Below, piece after piece: positions 1 through 9,800 of a stretch of DNA of 42,128 bases. The DNA is from Streptomyces tailanensis (lineage in GTDB: Bacteria; Actinomycetota; Actinomycetes; Streptomycetales; Streptomycetaceae). The notes under the pieces are model-generated. The model did not search any database and had not been told where the DNA came from. It was given only the letters and a program-made list of their open reading frames with translations. Each line of letters opens with the position of its first letter. Position 1 is the stretch's first letter. The stretch lies in the NCBI RefSeq assembly GCF_008386495.1, contig NZ_VTHJ01000073.1:1-42128 (forward strand). The letters run 5' to 3'. Both the position numbers and the translations under genes were made by a program.

Positions 1-145
1 TCAGGGGCGCGGGGAACTGCGCGAGCAACCAACGACAACCCGCACCCGCCATACAAACCCCACCCCCCCCGAGCTCTCAGGCGAAGCGGGGTCGAAGGGG
101 CAGCCACCCCTGGGGGACGGGAACGGGTAGGGGCGGCGGGGGCGA
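1..145 (-). repeat. Dispersed palindromic repeat, copy A (cut by window edge)
   Basis: Read on the minus strand, this stretch is almost identical to 14150-14295: the C-rich block, the GAGCTC-type motif, the GGCGGGTGCGGGTTG block and the CGCGCAGTTCCCCGCGCCCCTGA arm follow in the same order, with only a few differences by eye. The window begins inside the central hairpin, so only one arm is present. It lies just beyond the stop codon of the glycosyltransferase gene and probably contributes to termination. Confidence 0.85.
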
Positions 146-161
146 GGAAGCTGCCCGGGGG

Positions 162-2453
162 CTACGTGCGGAAGGAGTCGTCCGGGTCCGGCTGGGACTG
201 GCCCGGAATCGTCGCCAAGGGGGCGGAGGGGCGGGCGGCCGCGGCCGACGGGACGGGGTGGCGGGCGGACAGGGGCACGATGGCCGGGGTGGAGGTGTCG
301 CCCAGGACCACCCGCCGTACCACCCGCTCCGCCGCCCTCCCGTCATCGAAGGGGCAGAACCGTTCCCGGAAGGCGGCCCGGAGCTGCGCGGAACGCGACC
401 CCCGCCAGTGGCCCGTCGCGAAGATGTCGATGAGCTCGTCCTCGCTGCGCGCCACCGCGCCCGGCGGGAAGGACCGCGGATCGAAGTACGTCCCGCGCGC
501 CGCCTCGTACGCCTCCCAGTCCGGCGCGTGGATCACGATCGGCCGGTCGAGGTTGGCGTAGTCGAACATCAGGGACGAGTAGTCGGTGATCAGGGCGTCG
601 GAGGCGAGGCAGAGGTTCTCCACGTTCGGGTACGCGGTGACGTCCAGGAGGCGCCCGTGGGCGAGGTCCGTGAGCGGGGCGTCGTACGCGTGGTGCGCGC
701 GGGCCAGGATCACGAAGCGGGGGCCGAGTTCGCGCAGGACCCGTTCGAGGTCCAGGTGGGCGCACTGGGAGTGGCGGTAGTCGCGGTGGGTGGGGGCGTA
801 CAGGACGGCGACCGCGCCCTCGGGGATGCCGAGGTGCTCGCGCAGTCGGGCCACATCCGACGAAGTCGCCTTGAGGATCACGTCGTTGCGCGGCGAACCG
901 TATTCGAGGGTGGTGTATGCGGACGGGTAGACCCGCTCCCAGACGAGGGTGGAGTGCCGGTTGGCGGACAAGACGTAGTCCCACTGGTCGCTGCCGCGCA
1001 GTACGGCGGTGAAGTCCGTGCCGCGCGCGGCCGCCGGGCGGTCCTTGAGGTCGAGGCCCATGTGCTTGAGCGGCGTGCCGTGCTGGGTCTGGAGGAGGAC
1101 CTGACGGCGACGTTTGACCAGGCGCTGGTCGAAGTCCACGTTGCTCACCAGGTACTTGGAGCGGGCGAGCGCCGTCCAGTACGCCATCGAGCCGGGCAGC
1201 ACACGGCGGGTCGCGACCGGGAGCGTGTGGTGGTGCTCGGGGCGCGCGACCCATGAGGTGCGCATTCCGGGGGCGTACGTGCGGAACGCGTTCTCGAGCG
1301 CGGCGGGGCTGCACACATAGCCCCGGCCGCCGTACGCGGAGAACACCGCCCGGTCGGCGCGCAGCGGGAGAAGGCGCTGGACGCGGTAGTGGACGCGGAG
1401 GGCGACGGCGCGCAGCAGTCCGGCCGGGCCGCGTAGCAGGCGTCCGGCGCCTCGGACCAGCCGTGTCGCGGCCCACAGCGCGCGGTAGACGCGGTGGCTG
1501 CCCAGTCGCAGGAGCGCGTGCCGCAGCCGGGCGCGGGCGCGGAGGGGGGCGCCGGGGGTGCGGTAGCGGACGCAGTGCGCGCGGAACGTGCGCAGGAACT
1601 CGGCGCGCGCCTCGCGGGGGAGCCGGTGGCGCTGGGAGAACACCGAGGTGAGGTGGTTGACCATGCGGCGGAAGAGGAAGGGGCGCCAGTGTGCCAGTTC
1701 CGGGCGTTCGTCGACGTACGCGAACACCCGGTCGTACTGCTCGAACACGTCGAAGTGTGCCCGTGTGGTCGCCCCGAGGAGGCTGCCGTGGCGGCGCCGG
1801 CGTCGGTGGACGCAGACCCGGTCGAGGGTGGCGATGGACTCGGCGGCCATCAGGACCGGGTACGTCCAGGGCATGTCCTCGTAGATGCCGGGCGGGAAGC
1901 GGAAGCGGTGGTGCTCGACGAACTCCCGCTTGTACGCCTTGTTCCACGCGACCGGGGTGACGTTCAGGAGGCCCGGGCGGTCGTCGAGGGGGAAGGGGGC
2001 GGGGCCCTGTTCGGTGAGTTGGAGGGCGGCGCGTTCGTTGCGGACGGGGTGGGTGGGGGTGCCCGACCAGGAGATGTGGGCGAAGTCGTGGACGAGGACG
2101 TCCGGTTCGCCGGTCTCCTTGATGCGGTCGGCGATCGCCTGGAGGGCGTCCGGGGTGAGGGTGTCGTCGGCGTCGAGGAAGAGGAGATAGTCGCCTGTGG
2201 CGTGTGCCATTCCCCTGTTGCGGGCGGCGCCCGGGCCCGTGTTCTCGGGCAGGCGGACCGGGGGGCGTACGCGGGGGTCGTGGGCCGTGAACTCGTCGGC
2301 GATCGCTCCGCAGTTGTCGGGGGAGGCGTCGTCTACGACGATCAGTTCTAGGTCGGTGAAGGACTGGGAGAGCACGGAATCCAGGCATTCGTGCAGGTAC
2401 GCCTGGACCTTGTACGCGGGGACGATGACACTGAACCTGGGCAAGGGGGACAT
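162..2453 (-). CDS. Bifunctional GT2 glycosyltransferase / CDP-glycerol glycerophosphotransferase
   Basis: A 763-residue protein predicted to build a cell-wall polyol-phosphate (teichoic-acid-like) polymer at the inner membrane face. Residues 1-230 form a GT2 fold: PRFSVIVPAYK at the start, then VDDASPDN and LDADDT as nucleotide-sugar/metal motifs. A basic Arg-rich linker follows, then a TagF-type CDP-glycerol:glycerophosphotransferase domain with the HGTPLKHMG motif, the YAPTHRDY block and the TDYSSLMFDYANLDRP signature near the C terminus. The ATG at 2453 is chosen because the GT2 fold starts right after it; the frame stays open about 63 codons upstream, but that part is repeat-like and lacks family character. 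No strong ribosome site is visible. It stands alone between repeat copies A and B, so its partners are not in view. Class assignment is confident; the exact polymer is unknown. Confidence 0.88.
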   Translation of the reverse strand: MSPLPRFSVIVPAYKVQAYLHECLDSVLSQSFTDLELIVVDDASPDNCGAIADEFTAHDPRVRPPVRLPENTGPGAARNRGMAHATGDYLLFLDADDTLTPDALQAIADRIKETGEPDVLVHDFAHISWSGTPTHPVRNERAALQLTEQGPAPFPLDDRPGLLNVTPVAWNKAYKREFVEHHRFRFPPGIYEDMPWTYPVLMAAESIATLDRVCVHRRRRRHGSLLGATTRAHFDVFEQYDRVFAYVDERPELAHWRPFLFRRMVNHLTSVFSQRHRLPREARAEFLRTFRAHCVRYRTPGAPLRARARLRHALLRLGSHRVYRALWAATRLVRGAGRLLRGPAGLLRAVALRVHYRVQRLLPLRADRAVFSAYGGRGYVCSPAALENAFRTYAPGMRTSWVARPEHHHTLPVATRRVLPGSMAYWTALARSKYLVSNVDFDQRLVKRRRQVLLQTQHGTPLKHMGLDLKDRPAAARGTDFTAVLRGSDQWDYVLSANRHSTLVWERVYPSAYTTLEYGSPRNDVILKATSSDVARLREHLGIPEGAVAVLYAPTHRDYRHSQCAHLDLERVLRELGPRFVILARAHHAYDAPLTDLAHGRLLDVTAYPNVENLCLASDALITDYSSLMFDYANLDRPIVIHAPDWEAYEAARGTYFDPRSFPPGAVARSEDELIDIFATGHWRGSRSAQLRAAFRERFCPFDDGRAAERVVRRVVLGDTSTPAIVPLSARHPVPSAAAARPSAPLATIPGQSQPDPDDSFRT

Positions 2454-2599
2454 CCGTGGGTCGGCGTGGGCATACTGCCCGGAAACGGCCGATGGGATGA
2501 TTTGGTTACGGTGCGTGTTCCATACGGGGGATTCGGCTGGGGGGAGGGGGCGTGTGGGGGTGAACTGGTGCGTGGGGGTGGCTTGTTCGCGCGGCTTTC

Positions 2600-2890
2600 T
2601 CGCCCCCGCCGCCCCTACCCGTCCCTCCCCCACTCTCGGCACCCCCTTCGCCTGATAGTTCGGGGGGATGGGGTAGTGGGGCGGGTGCGGGTTGTGTGTG
2701 GTTGATCGCGCAGTTCCCCGCGCCCCTGAAAGGCACGGCCCTTCGGGCCGAAAAGCACGGGGCGCAGCCCCTGCTTTTCAGGGGCGCGGGACTGTGTCGA
2801 TGTGCGGCTCCGCCGCGTGGGCGCGACCAGCCCCCACTCACCCGCACCCGCCACACAACACACGCACCCGAGCTCTCACGCGCCCGGCCC
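2600..2890 (+). repeat. Dispersed palindromic repeat, copy B (fills the 2454-2891 gap)
   Basis: A long imperfect palindrome. The left arm has TTCGGGGGG, GCGGGTGCGGGTTG and CAGTTCCCCGCGCCCCTGAAA. The right arm has TTTCAGGGGCGCGGG, TGCGGCTCCGCCGCGTGGGCGCGAC and CCCGCACCCGCCACAC, ending in GAGCTCTCACGCG. The outer arms are themselves largely complementary. The gap from 2454 to 2891 holds no gene that I can support beyond this element. It ends a few bases from the stop of the downstream permease gene. Confidence 0.85.
2717..2790. terminator. Central stem-loop of repeat copy B, probable bidirectional terminator
   Basis: CCCGCGCCCCTGAAA at 2717-2731 pairs perfectly with TTTCAGGGGCGCGGG at 2776-2790, a 15-bp stem. 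The loop has its own hairpin, CGGCCC-TTCG-GGCCG, with a stable UUCG-type tetraloop. There is no long U-tract, as is usual for Streptomyces terminators. It follows the stop of the minus-strand permease gene. Confidence 0.6.
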
Positions 2891-2891
2891 C

Positions 2892-3803
2892 CTACTTCAC
2901 CGCCCCCGCCATCACCCCGGACACGAACTGCCTCTGGAACGCGAAGAAGACGGCCAACGGGATCACCATCGAGATGAACGCGCCGGGCGCCAGGATTTCG
3001 ATGTTGCTGCCGAACTGGCGTACCTGCTGCTGGAGGGCGACCGTCAGGGGCTGGGAGCCGGAGCTGGAGAAGACCAGGGCTACCAGCATGTCGTTCCAGA
3101 CCCAGAGGAACTGGAAGATGCCCAGGGAGGCCAACGCCGGGGCGGCGAGGGGGAGTACGACCGTGGTGAACAGGCGTACCTCGCCGGCCCCGTCCAGGCG
3201 GGCCGCTTCCAGCAGCTCGCGGGGGATCTCCGCGAAGAAGTTGCGGAGGAGGAAGATCGCGAACGGGAGGCCGAAGCCGACGTGGAAGAGGACGACGCCG
3301 ATGATGTCGCCGAAGATGCCGAGGTCGCGGAAGAGCCCGGACAGCGGGATCAGCGCCACCTGCACCGGCACCACCAGCAGCCCCACCACGACCATGAACC
3401 ACCAGTCGCGGCCCTTGAAGTCCATCCAGGCGAAGGCGTATCCGGCCATGGCGCCGATGAGGACGACGAGCAGCGTCGCCGGGACCGTGATCCAGATCGT
3501 GTTGAAGAGGGCGTTCGTGATGTCGTCGTTTTCGAGGAGTGACTGGTAGCTCTGCGTGGTGAGTTGGGCCGGGGCCGAGAACACCTTCCACCATCCGGAG
3601 GTGGAGATGTCGGTCGGGTCGCGGAACGACGAGACCAGCAGGCCGAAGGTCGGGACCAGCCAGAACACTGCCACCAGGAGGAGGAAGACGCGCAGGGCGC
3701 CGCCCGCCGTGCGGCTCGCCACCCGAGCTGCCACGGAGCGCTTGGCGCGTACGGGTGTGTCGTCCACGGGGGGCTTCGGCGCGGGGGTTTCGACGGTGGT
3801 CAC
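2892..3803 (-). CDS. Carbohydrate ABC transporter permease (MalG type)
   Basis: A 303-residue inner-membrane permease, second of the pair in a sugar importer. About six hydrophobic segments are visible, beginning near residue 40 (LRVFLLLVAVFWLVPTFGLL). The cytoplasmic EAA loop reads EAARLDGAGEVRLFTTVVLP and would dock the ATPase. The C-terminal GVMAGAVK ending is typical of MalG-type subunits. The start is GTG at 3803, whose GTGA overlaps the stop of the upstream permease by 4 bp, indicating translational coupling; the frame is open further upstream, but that is antisense-like shadow. No ATPase gene lies in the operon. Streptomyces sugar importers commonly share the ATPase MsiK, which is my inference here. 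The substrate is not evident. Confidence 0.93.
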   Translation of the reverse strand: MTTVETPAPKPPVDDTPVRAKRSVAARVASRTAGGALRVFLLLVAVFWLVPTFGLLVSSFRDPTDISTSGWWKVFSAPAQLTTQSYQSLLENDDITNALFNTIWITVPATLLVVLIGAMAGYAFAWMDFKGRDWWFMVVVGLLVVPVQVALIPLSGLFRDLGIFGDIIGVVLFHVGFGLPFAIFLLRNFFAEIPRELLEAARLDGAGEVRLFTTVVLPLAAPALASLGIFQFLWVWNDMLVALVFSSSGSQPLTVALQQQVRQFGSNIEILAPGAFISMVIPLAVFFAFQRQFVSGVMAGAVK

Positions 3804-5170
3804 CGCTGGCGCTCCTTCCGCAGTCGCCGGATGTTGACCCACATCACCGGCAGCACGAGCAGCAGCAGGACCACACCGATCGCGCTGCCCAGCCCGAAGT
3901 CGCCCCCACCGCCGTACGACACGAGATAGAGCTGCAGGGCGAGGACGTTGGCCTCGTCCTGGGTGGGTTGTGGCGCGATGATGTAGACGAGGTCGAAGAC
4001 CTTCATCACATTGATCATCAGCGTGACGAGGACGACGACCAGGACCGGTGCGAGAAGCGGCACCGTGACCTTGCGGAACACCTGCCACTCGTTCGCCCCG
4101 TCGACCCGGGCCGCTTCCAGCAGGTTCCGGTCCACACCGGCCAGTCCCGCCGCGATCAGCACCATCGCGAAGCCGGCCCACATCCACACGTACGAGCCGA
4201 TCACGGCCGGGGTGACCAGGGTCGGGCCCAGCCAGTCGATGCCGTTGTACGGCGCCGCGAAGTTCGAGCCGGGGAGCCGCAGTCGGGCTCCCTCGGCCGA
4301 CGTCGGCAGGCTGAACGTGCCGTCGGCGCCGCTGGTCGCGGTGGCGACCACCTCGCCGTCCTTCACCGCCTCGACCTTGACGCCCTCCAGCGCCTTCTCG
4401 CCCCGGTCGACGGCGCCCTTCTCACCGCCGCCCCCGAGCCGGAAGTCCAGCCAGACCGTGCCGGTGATGCCGCTGCCGCTGCCGCCGCCGGTGGCCGCCT
4501 CGGCGTCCTGCGGGTCGCCGGGCAGGCGGCCCGGGGCGATGCCGACGAGGGGGAGGAGGGCCGGGGTGCCGGCGCGCACGGTGCCCTCCGTGGTGAAGGA
4601 ACCGCCGCCGGACGGCCGTAGGTCGCTGACCTGGGCGTTCGGACGGGCCTTCGGATAGACGGACTCGTCGGCGAACGTGTCGTGCACCGAGGTGACGATC
4701 GCGTTCGCGACCCCCTGGTTCGGGTCCTGCTCGTACACCAGCCGGAAGATGATGCCCGCGGCGAGCATCGAGATCGCCATCGGCATGAAGACGATCAGCT
4801 TGAACGCCGTTCCCCAGCGCACCCGTTCGGTCAGCACGGCGAAGATCAGACCGAGGGCGGTGACGAGCGCCGGGGCGACCGCGACCCAGATCGCGGTGTT
4901 GCGTACGGCGACGAGGGTGGAGTCGTCGGAGAAGATCTCCGCGTAGTTGTCGAAGCCGACGAAGCCCGAGCCGCTCGCGTCGAACAGGCTCCGCCAGATC
5001 GAGTACCCGATCGGGTAGACCACGAGCGCGCCGAGCAGCACCAGCGCGGGCAGCAGAAACAGCACCGCCACCCACAGCCGGGTACCCGTCACGCTCTTGC
5101 GCGGTGCGGCGGGGGGCGTCGGCGCGTCGCCGGAGCCCCCCGCCGTCTTCGTCACGGCAGCGGACGACAT
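3800..5170 (-). CDS. Carbohydrate ABC transporter permease (MalF type) with large extracytoplasmic insert
   Basis: At 456 residues it is about 150 longer than typical sugar permeases. Residues 32-55 form the first membrane segment and about 320-450 the last four. The EAA loop reads LEAARVDGANEWQVFRKVTV. Between the third and fourth membrane segments, roughly residues 160-310, sits a soluble insert. Its second half (GTVWLDFRLGGG, then LEGVKVEAVKDGEV and GADGTFSLP) looks like a Cna-B/SdrD-type or carboxypeptidase-regulatory-like beta-sandwich. By topology it should face outside, near the binding-protein docking site. The gene follows the binding protein by 10 bp and overlaps the next permease by 4 bp. 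Permease identity is sure; the fold of the insert is inferred. Confidence 0.93.
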   Translation of the reverse strand: MSSAAVTKTAGGSGDAPTPPAAPRKSVTGTRLWVAVLFLLPALVLLGALVVYPIGYSIWRSLFDASGSGFVGFDNYAEIFSDDSTLVAVRNTAIWVAVAPALVTALGLIFAVLTERVRWGTAFKLIVFMPMAISMLAAGIIFRLVYEQDPNQGVANAIVTSVHDTFADESVYPKARPNAQVSDLRPSGGGSFTTEGTVRAGTPALLPLVGIAPGRLPGDPQDAEAATGGGSGSGITGTVWLDFRLGGGGEKGAVDRGEKALEGVKVEAVKDGEVVATATSGADGTFSLPTSAEGARLRLPGSNFAAPYNGIDWLGPTLVTPAVIGSYVWMWAGFAMVLIAAGLAGVDRNLLEAARVDGANEWQVFRKVTVPLLAPVLVVVLVTLMINVMKVFDLVYIIAPQPTQDEANVLALQLYLVSYGGGGDFGLGSAIGVVLLLLVLPVMWVNIRRLRKERQR

Positions 5171-5180
5171 GGAGTCGCCG

Positions 5181-6569
5181 TCAGCCGTTCCCGTAGGCCT
5201 TCGCCGCGTCGGCCTCCAGCTTCCGCTGGGCGCCGGCCACGTCGTCGGGGTTCTTCAGGAAGTCCTGCAACTGCTTCCACTCGCCGACGCCCTGGGTGCC
5301 GCCGAACGCCGCCGGGGCCTGGTCGGACATGTCGAAGCGGAAGTCGTCGCCCGCCGCGAGCAGCGCCTTGGAGATCTCCCGGGTGACGTCGTCCTTGTAA
5401 CTGCCCTCGTCCATCTCCTTGTTGGGGGAGAGGAAGCCGCCCTGCGCCGCCCAGATCTCCGCCGCGTCGGTCGAGGCGAAGAAGGTGAGCAGGGCCTGCG
5501 CGCCTTCGCCGTCCTTCAGCGCCACGGCCGCGTCTCCGCCGGTGACCACGGGGGACTCGTCGCCGACGGCCGGGAACGGGAAGACCTTGGCGTCGGTGCC
5601 GATCTTCGCGTCCGTGTCGCCGTTGATGGTGACGGCCACGAAGTCGCCCTCGAAGACCATGCCGGCCGGTGTGTCACCGCCGAACGTCTGCGTGATGGAC
5701 TTCGGATACTCGGTCTGCAGCGCGCCGGAGGCTCCGCCGGCGAGCAGGTCGTCCTTGCCCCACAGCTCGGCGAGCGTGGTGAGGGCCTCCTTGACGGAGG
5801 GGTCGGTCCACTTGATCTCGTGCTTCGCCAACTGGTCGTACTTCTCCGGGCCCGCCTGCGACAGATAGACGTTCTCGAACCAGTCGGTGAGCGTCCAGCC
5901 GTCGGCGCCGCCGATCGAGACGGCCGGGGAACCGGCGTCGGACAGCGTCTGCGCGGTCTGGACGAACTCGTCCCAGGTCTTCGGCTCCTCCGCGATCCCC
6001 GCCGCCTCGAAGGACGCGGTGTTGTACCAGACGAGGGACTTGTTGGCGGCCTTCACATACACGCCGTACTGCTCGCCCTCGTACGCCCCCAGGTCCTGCC
6101 AGCCCTGCGAGAAGTTCTTCGCCAGCTGCGCCTGGGCCTCGCTGCCGAGCGGTTTGACCCAGCCCTTCTCGGCGAACTGGTGCAGTACGCCGACCTGGGG
6201 CAGGAACGCGACGTCCGGCGGCTTGCCGCCCTCGATCTTCGTCCCCAGGAAGGTCGACGTGTTGTTGCCGGTGGGTACGAAGGTCACCGTGGCGCCGGTG
6301 CGCTTCTCGAACTCGTCCAGCACCTTCTCGAAGTTCTCCAGCTCCGGGCCGGTGAAGACGGCCGCGACCTCCAGCTTCTGACCGTCGAGCTCGGGGAGCT
6401 GGACGGAGGGTGCCGATCCGTCGTTGTTACCGGTTCCGCCATCGCCGCCATCCCCGCCGTCGTCCCCGCCGCACGCGGTGAGGGAGAAGGCGAGGACGCC
6501 TGCGGCGAGGGCCGCGAGGGCTTTGGTGGACTTGGCATTGGGTTTGCGTGTACGAAGTGTGCTGCGCAT
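5181..6569 (-). CDS. Extracellular sugar-binding lipoprotein of ABC importer
   Basis: A 462-residue family 1 solute-binding protein and first gene of the three-gene importer operon. A basic N terminus and hydrophobic stretch end in the lipobox FSLTAC, making Cys33 the likely lipidated residue. A Gly/Asp-rich tether (GGDDGGDGGDGG) follows. Mature-protein motifs include LEVAAVFTGPELENFEKVLDEFEKRTG, shortened here as LEVAAVFTGPELENFE, and a typical solute-binding core. ATG at 6569 is preferred over the adjoining GTG at 6572 because GAACGGGG lies at better spacing for it. A near-palindrome, TCGAACGTTGGA at 6595-6606, could be a LacI-family operator, but no regulator gene is adjacent. The ligand is unknown. 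Confidence 0.92.
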   Translation of the reverse strand: MRSTLRTRKPNAKSTKALAALAAGVLAFSLTACGGDDGGDGGDGGTGNNDGSAPSVQLPELDGQKLEVAAVFTGPELENFEKVLDEFEKRTGATVTFVPTGNNTSTFLGTKIEGGKPPDVAFLPQVGVLHQFAEKGWVKPLGSEAQAQLAKNFSQGWQDLGAYEGEQYGVYVKAANKSLVWYNTASFEAAGIAEEPKTWDEFVQTAQTLSDAGSPAVSIGGADGWTLTDWFENVYLSQAGPEKYDQLAKHEIKWTDPSVKEALTTLAELWGKDDLLAGGASGALQTEYPKSITQTFGGDTPAGMVFEGDFVAVTINGDTDAKIGTDAKVFPFPAVGDESPVVTGGDAAVALKDGEGAQALLTFFASTDAAEIWAAQGGFLSPNKEMDEGSYKDDVTREISKALLAAGDDFRFDMSDQAPAAFGGTQGVGEWKQLQDFLKNPDDVAGAQRKLEADAAKAYGNG

Positions 6570-6831
6570 CACTGACCCCGTTCTCCGTGCGTCGTCGAAC
6601 GTTGGATCGCTGTCCCGTGCGCTCTGGTCTACGCCGCGTGCCTTTAAGCGGCAAGAGCGCCTGTCGTGTCAACTGGGTGATCGTGACCGCGTCGTGACCC
6701 GAATGGCCCAGCTGCGGGCAGTCGTGCCGCTGGGGCGATGGGGGAGGGTGGGCGCAGCGGCACCTCGTAGCGCCGAGGTGCGCAGCCGACCCCCGCTCAG
6801 CCCCGGCGCCGGGTGCCTTACACGCGGACGG

Positions 6832-9800
6832 TCACAACAGCGACGGCACCCTCACCGCCGACACCTCCCGCGCCGCCCGATCCAGCGCACTGGCCAGCAA
6901 CGCCAGATCCGTAGGCCCGTTCCCCAGCTCCCGTACGGACCGCCGAGCCGGCGGATCCCCCATCCGCGCCCAGTCCAACGGCACGACCGTGGGCCGCAGG
7001 GTCGCCGTACGAGGAATCCGCCCCGTCACCCGCCCCGCCTGGAAGGCGGTCACCCGCCCCCCCTCGCCCCGCAACTCCCCCCGCCCGGGCGCTGGTTCGT
7101 CCGGCCCCGGCACCGGCGCGCTGAGCACGGCCCGCGCCCCGGCGGCCCGCCCCAGCTCGCTCCCGTCCACGCGCCCACCCGCACCGGCGGCGACGAGATG
7201 CACCCCGAGCCGCTCGCCGTCCCGGGCCACGGCTTCCAACGCCCGTACGACCGACCCGGCGGCCGGCCGCCCCGTGGAGCCGAGCGCGGGCGACAGCAGT
7301 GCGTCGAGGTCGTCGACGATCACGACGAGCCGAGGCAACTCCGATGCCTTCCCGGCGGCCCCCTTCCCATCCTGCTCGCCGCTCTTGCGCCCGGCGCCGG
7401 CGCCCGGCCGCAGCCGCAGCGTGGAGCTGGAGGACGAGTCGAGGTCGGCGGCGCCGGCGGCGGCCGAGCGCTGCGGAACGATACGGCCCGACAGCTCACG
7501 CCGGGTGTGCCACTCCACGAACCCGAGCCCGCCGAGCATCTCCGCACGCCGCTTGAGCTCGGCGCTCAACGACTGCGCGAACTCCCGCATCCGGACAGGA
7601 TCGCTGGCCACGAGATAAGTACCGACATGGGGCAGGTCGGTACATACCGCCAGCCCCTCCTGGCCCCGCGCACCGGCCCCGCCCACGCCGTCCCGCCCGT
7701 CGACGAGCGCGATCCCCAGCCGGTCGGGCCGCTCGGCGGCGGCCAGCGACGCGGCGATGGACCGCAGCAACTCCGTACGACCGCTGCCCGGCGGCCCCTC
7801 GATGAGTAGGTGAGGGCCCTCGGAGACGAGGTCCACGGACACCGGCCCGCGCGGGCCGGCGCCGAGCACGGCCCAGGCCCGCCCGCCGAGCGCCGCCGTG
7901 TCGTCGGCCGCGTCCGCCCAACGCGCCATCAGCGACGCCGGGGTGGCCCGCGCCAGCCCCAACTCGTCCAGCAACCGGGCCGACTGCGGCAACGGCGCCG
8001 ACACCCGCGCCGACCGGTCCCCGGCCGCCCCGTCCGTACGCAGCGGCGCGAGCGCCCGCGCGAACCGCTCCGCCCATGCCACGGATACGGCGTCCAACGT
8101 GGCCACCGTGCCGTGGTTCAGCAGTCCGGGCCGGTCCGGCGCGAGCGCGGCGAGGTCCTCGGTACCGGGGCGCGTACGCTCCTCGGCACTGGGCCTGGGC
8201 CGCGCGGCTCGGGCGAGGTTCGTGTGCGTACGACTCACGGAACCGGGGTCCGCCTCGGCAGGGTGCCCGGCGCGGGGCCGATCCGCCGCGACGCCGGGGG
8301 CGCTGACGCGCGCGTGCTCGGCGGAGCCGTCGCCGTACCCGGGTGCGACGCGCAACAGCCGTAGCGCCGTCGCCACATCACCGCTGAGCAGCGCCACGGC
8401 CCCGCACGCGCGGAACGCGGGCGAGACCTCGCAGGCCGCCGCGTACGTCTCCGTCACCGGCGAGGCGGGCGACGCGGCCTCCGCCTCGGCGAGGCACACG
8501 ACATGGATACCGGCGGCGGGCCCGTCCTGCGCCAGCCGCACCACGGCCTCCCGCACATCCGCACCCCCGGGGTCCCCGTCCACGACCACCACGGTGTACG
8601 GCCCCTCGACGCCGTCGCCCGCTGTGTCGTCCTCGCGAGCCCAGGACGGCCGCCGCACGGCTCGCCCGCCGGGGGCGCCGCCGACTTGGCGCCCCCTCGG
8701 TTCCGCCGTGTCCGCCGCGTGGTCCTCCAGGCGGCGCAGCAGCTCGTCCAGGCGGGCCGTCGCCTGTTCGCGGTCGTAGGCGAGGAGGAGGCGGCAGTCC
8801 TGGCCGTGGGCGGGGCGGAGGTGGGGGAGCCAGCCGAGCCAGGACCAGTCGGCGGTGCGTTCCTCGGCGGGGCGGGAGCGGTCCGCGCTGATCAGGACCA
8901 GTTCCAGGGTGTCGGGGGAGTGCAGGGCGGCGAGCTGGGCCACGACCGCGCGGGTCAGCCCCATCAGCCGGGGGCGCGGCCCAGCAAGGCCCAGCGCGCC
9001 GACCTCCCGCAACCCCGTGGTCACCGGCACGGCCGGCAACAGCCCCGAACCGTCCGGCGCGGCCCGGTCGGCCGTGCCCAGCCGCACCGTCAGCGCCTCC
9101 GGGTGCCCCGGCCCCCGCTCCCACAGCCGGGCCCCGGGCCCCAGCGCGGTGAGCAGCAGCGCGGCCGGATCCGGCCAGGTCTCCGGCAGCCGCTCCCCGT
9201 CGGCCGGGAGCGCCGACGTCATCGCGCCGCGCTCGTCCTCGTCGTACTCGGAGTCGTACTCATACGGATCGTGCTCGGGGCCCGTCTGCCCCCGCGCCCC
9301 GGCCAACCGACGCGCCCACCGCCCGAGCCCACCCCGTTTACGCACCCCACGCGGCACATCCGTCCCCCGGAGGGGAGTGTTTTTCCGATTGCCGGAGTCA
9401 CCGACCCCGGCCACGTCATCGCCGGCCCCCACGTCACCGGAATCCACCGCCCCGGCCCCGGCGCCGAAGGCCTCCGCCCCCATCTCGCCCGTCGCCATAC
9501 GAACGCTGTCCCGCCCGGCCCCCTCGCCGGACGCGACCGCCCCCCTGGCCGTACCGGACACGGACCCGGCACTCCCCGTGGCCCTCGCATCCCGGGCCGT
9601 CCGCTCGATCCCCGGAGCCCCGCTCTGCCCCGGCACGATCCGCCGCTCCGCCCGACCGTGACCAGTAGTTCCTTCCGGCCCGGGCCCGAGCGCGCCCCCA
9701 TGAGAGACGCTCCCCGAGCGGGATCCGGAGGCAGAGCCAGAGGTCGCGCTCGTGACGCCGCCACCAGAACCTGCATCGCCTCCCGAGCCCGTACCACCCC

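Noticed and set aside
343..2388. Arg/Pro-rich minus-strand frame overlapping the glycosyltransferase gene.
   Set aside because: Out-of-frame shadow with extreme Pro/Arg content; the overlapping frame has clear GT2 and TagF motifs.
2506..3594. Minus-strand frame of 362 codons over the permease and repeat B.
   Set aside because: Different frame from the permease, low-complexity, crosses a repeat element.
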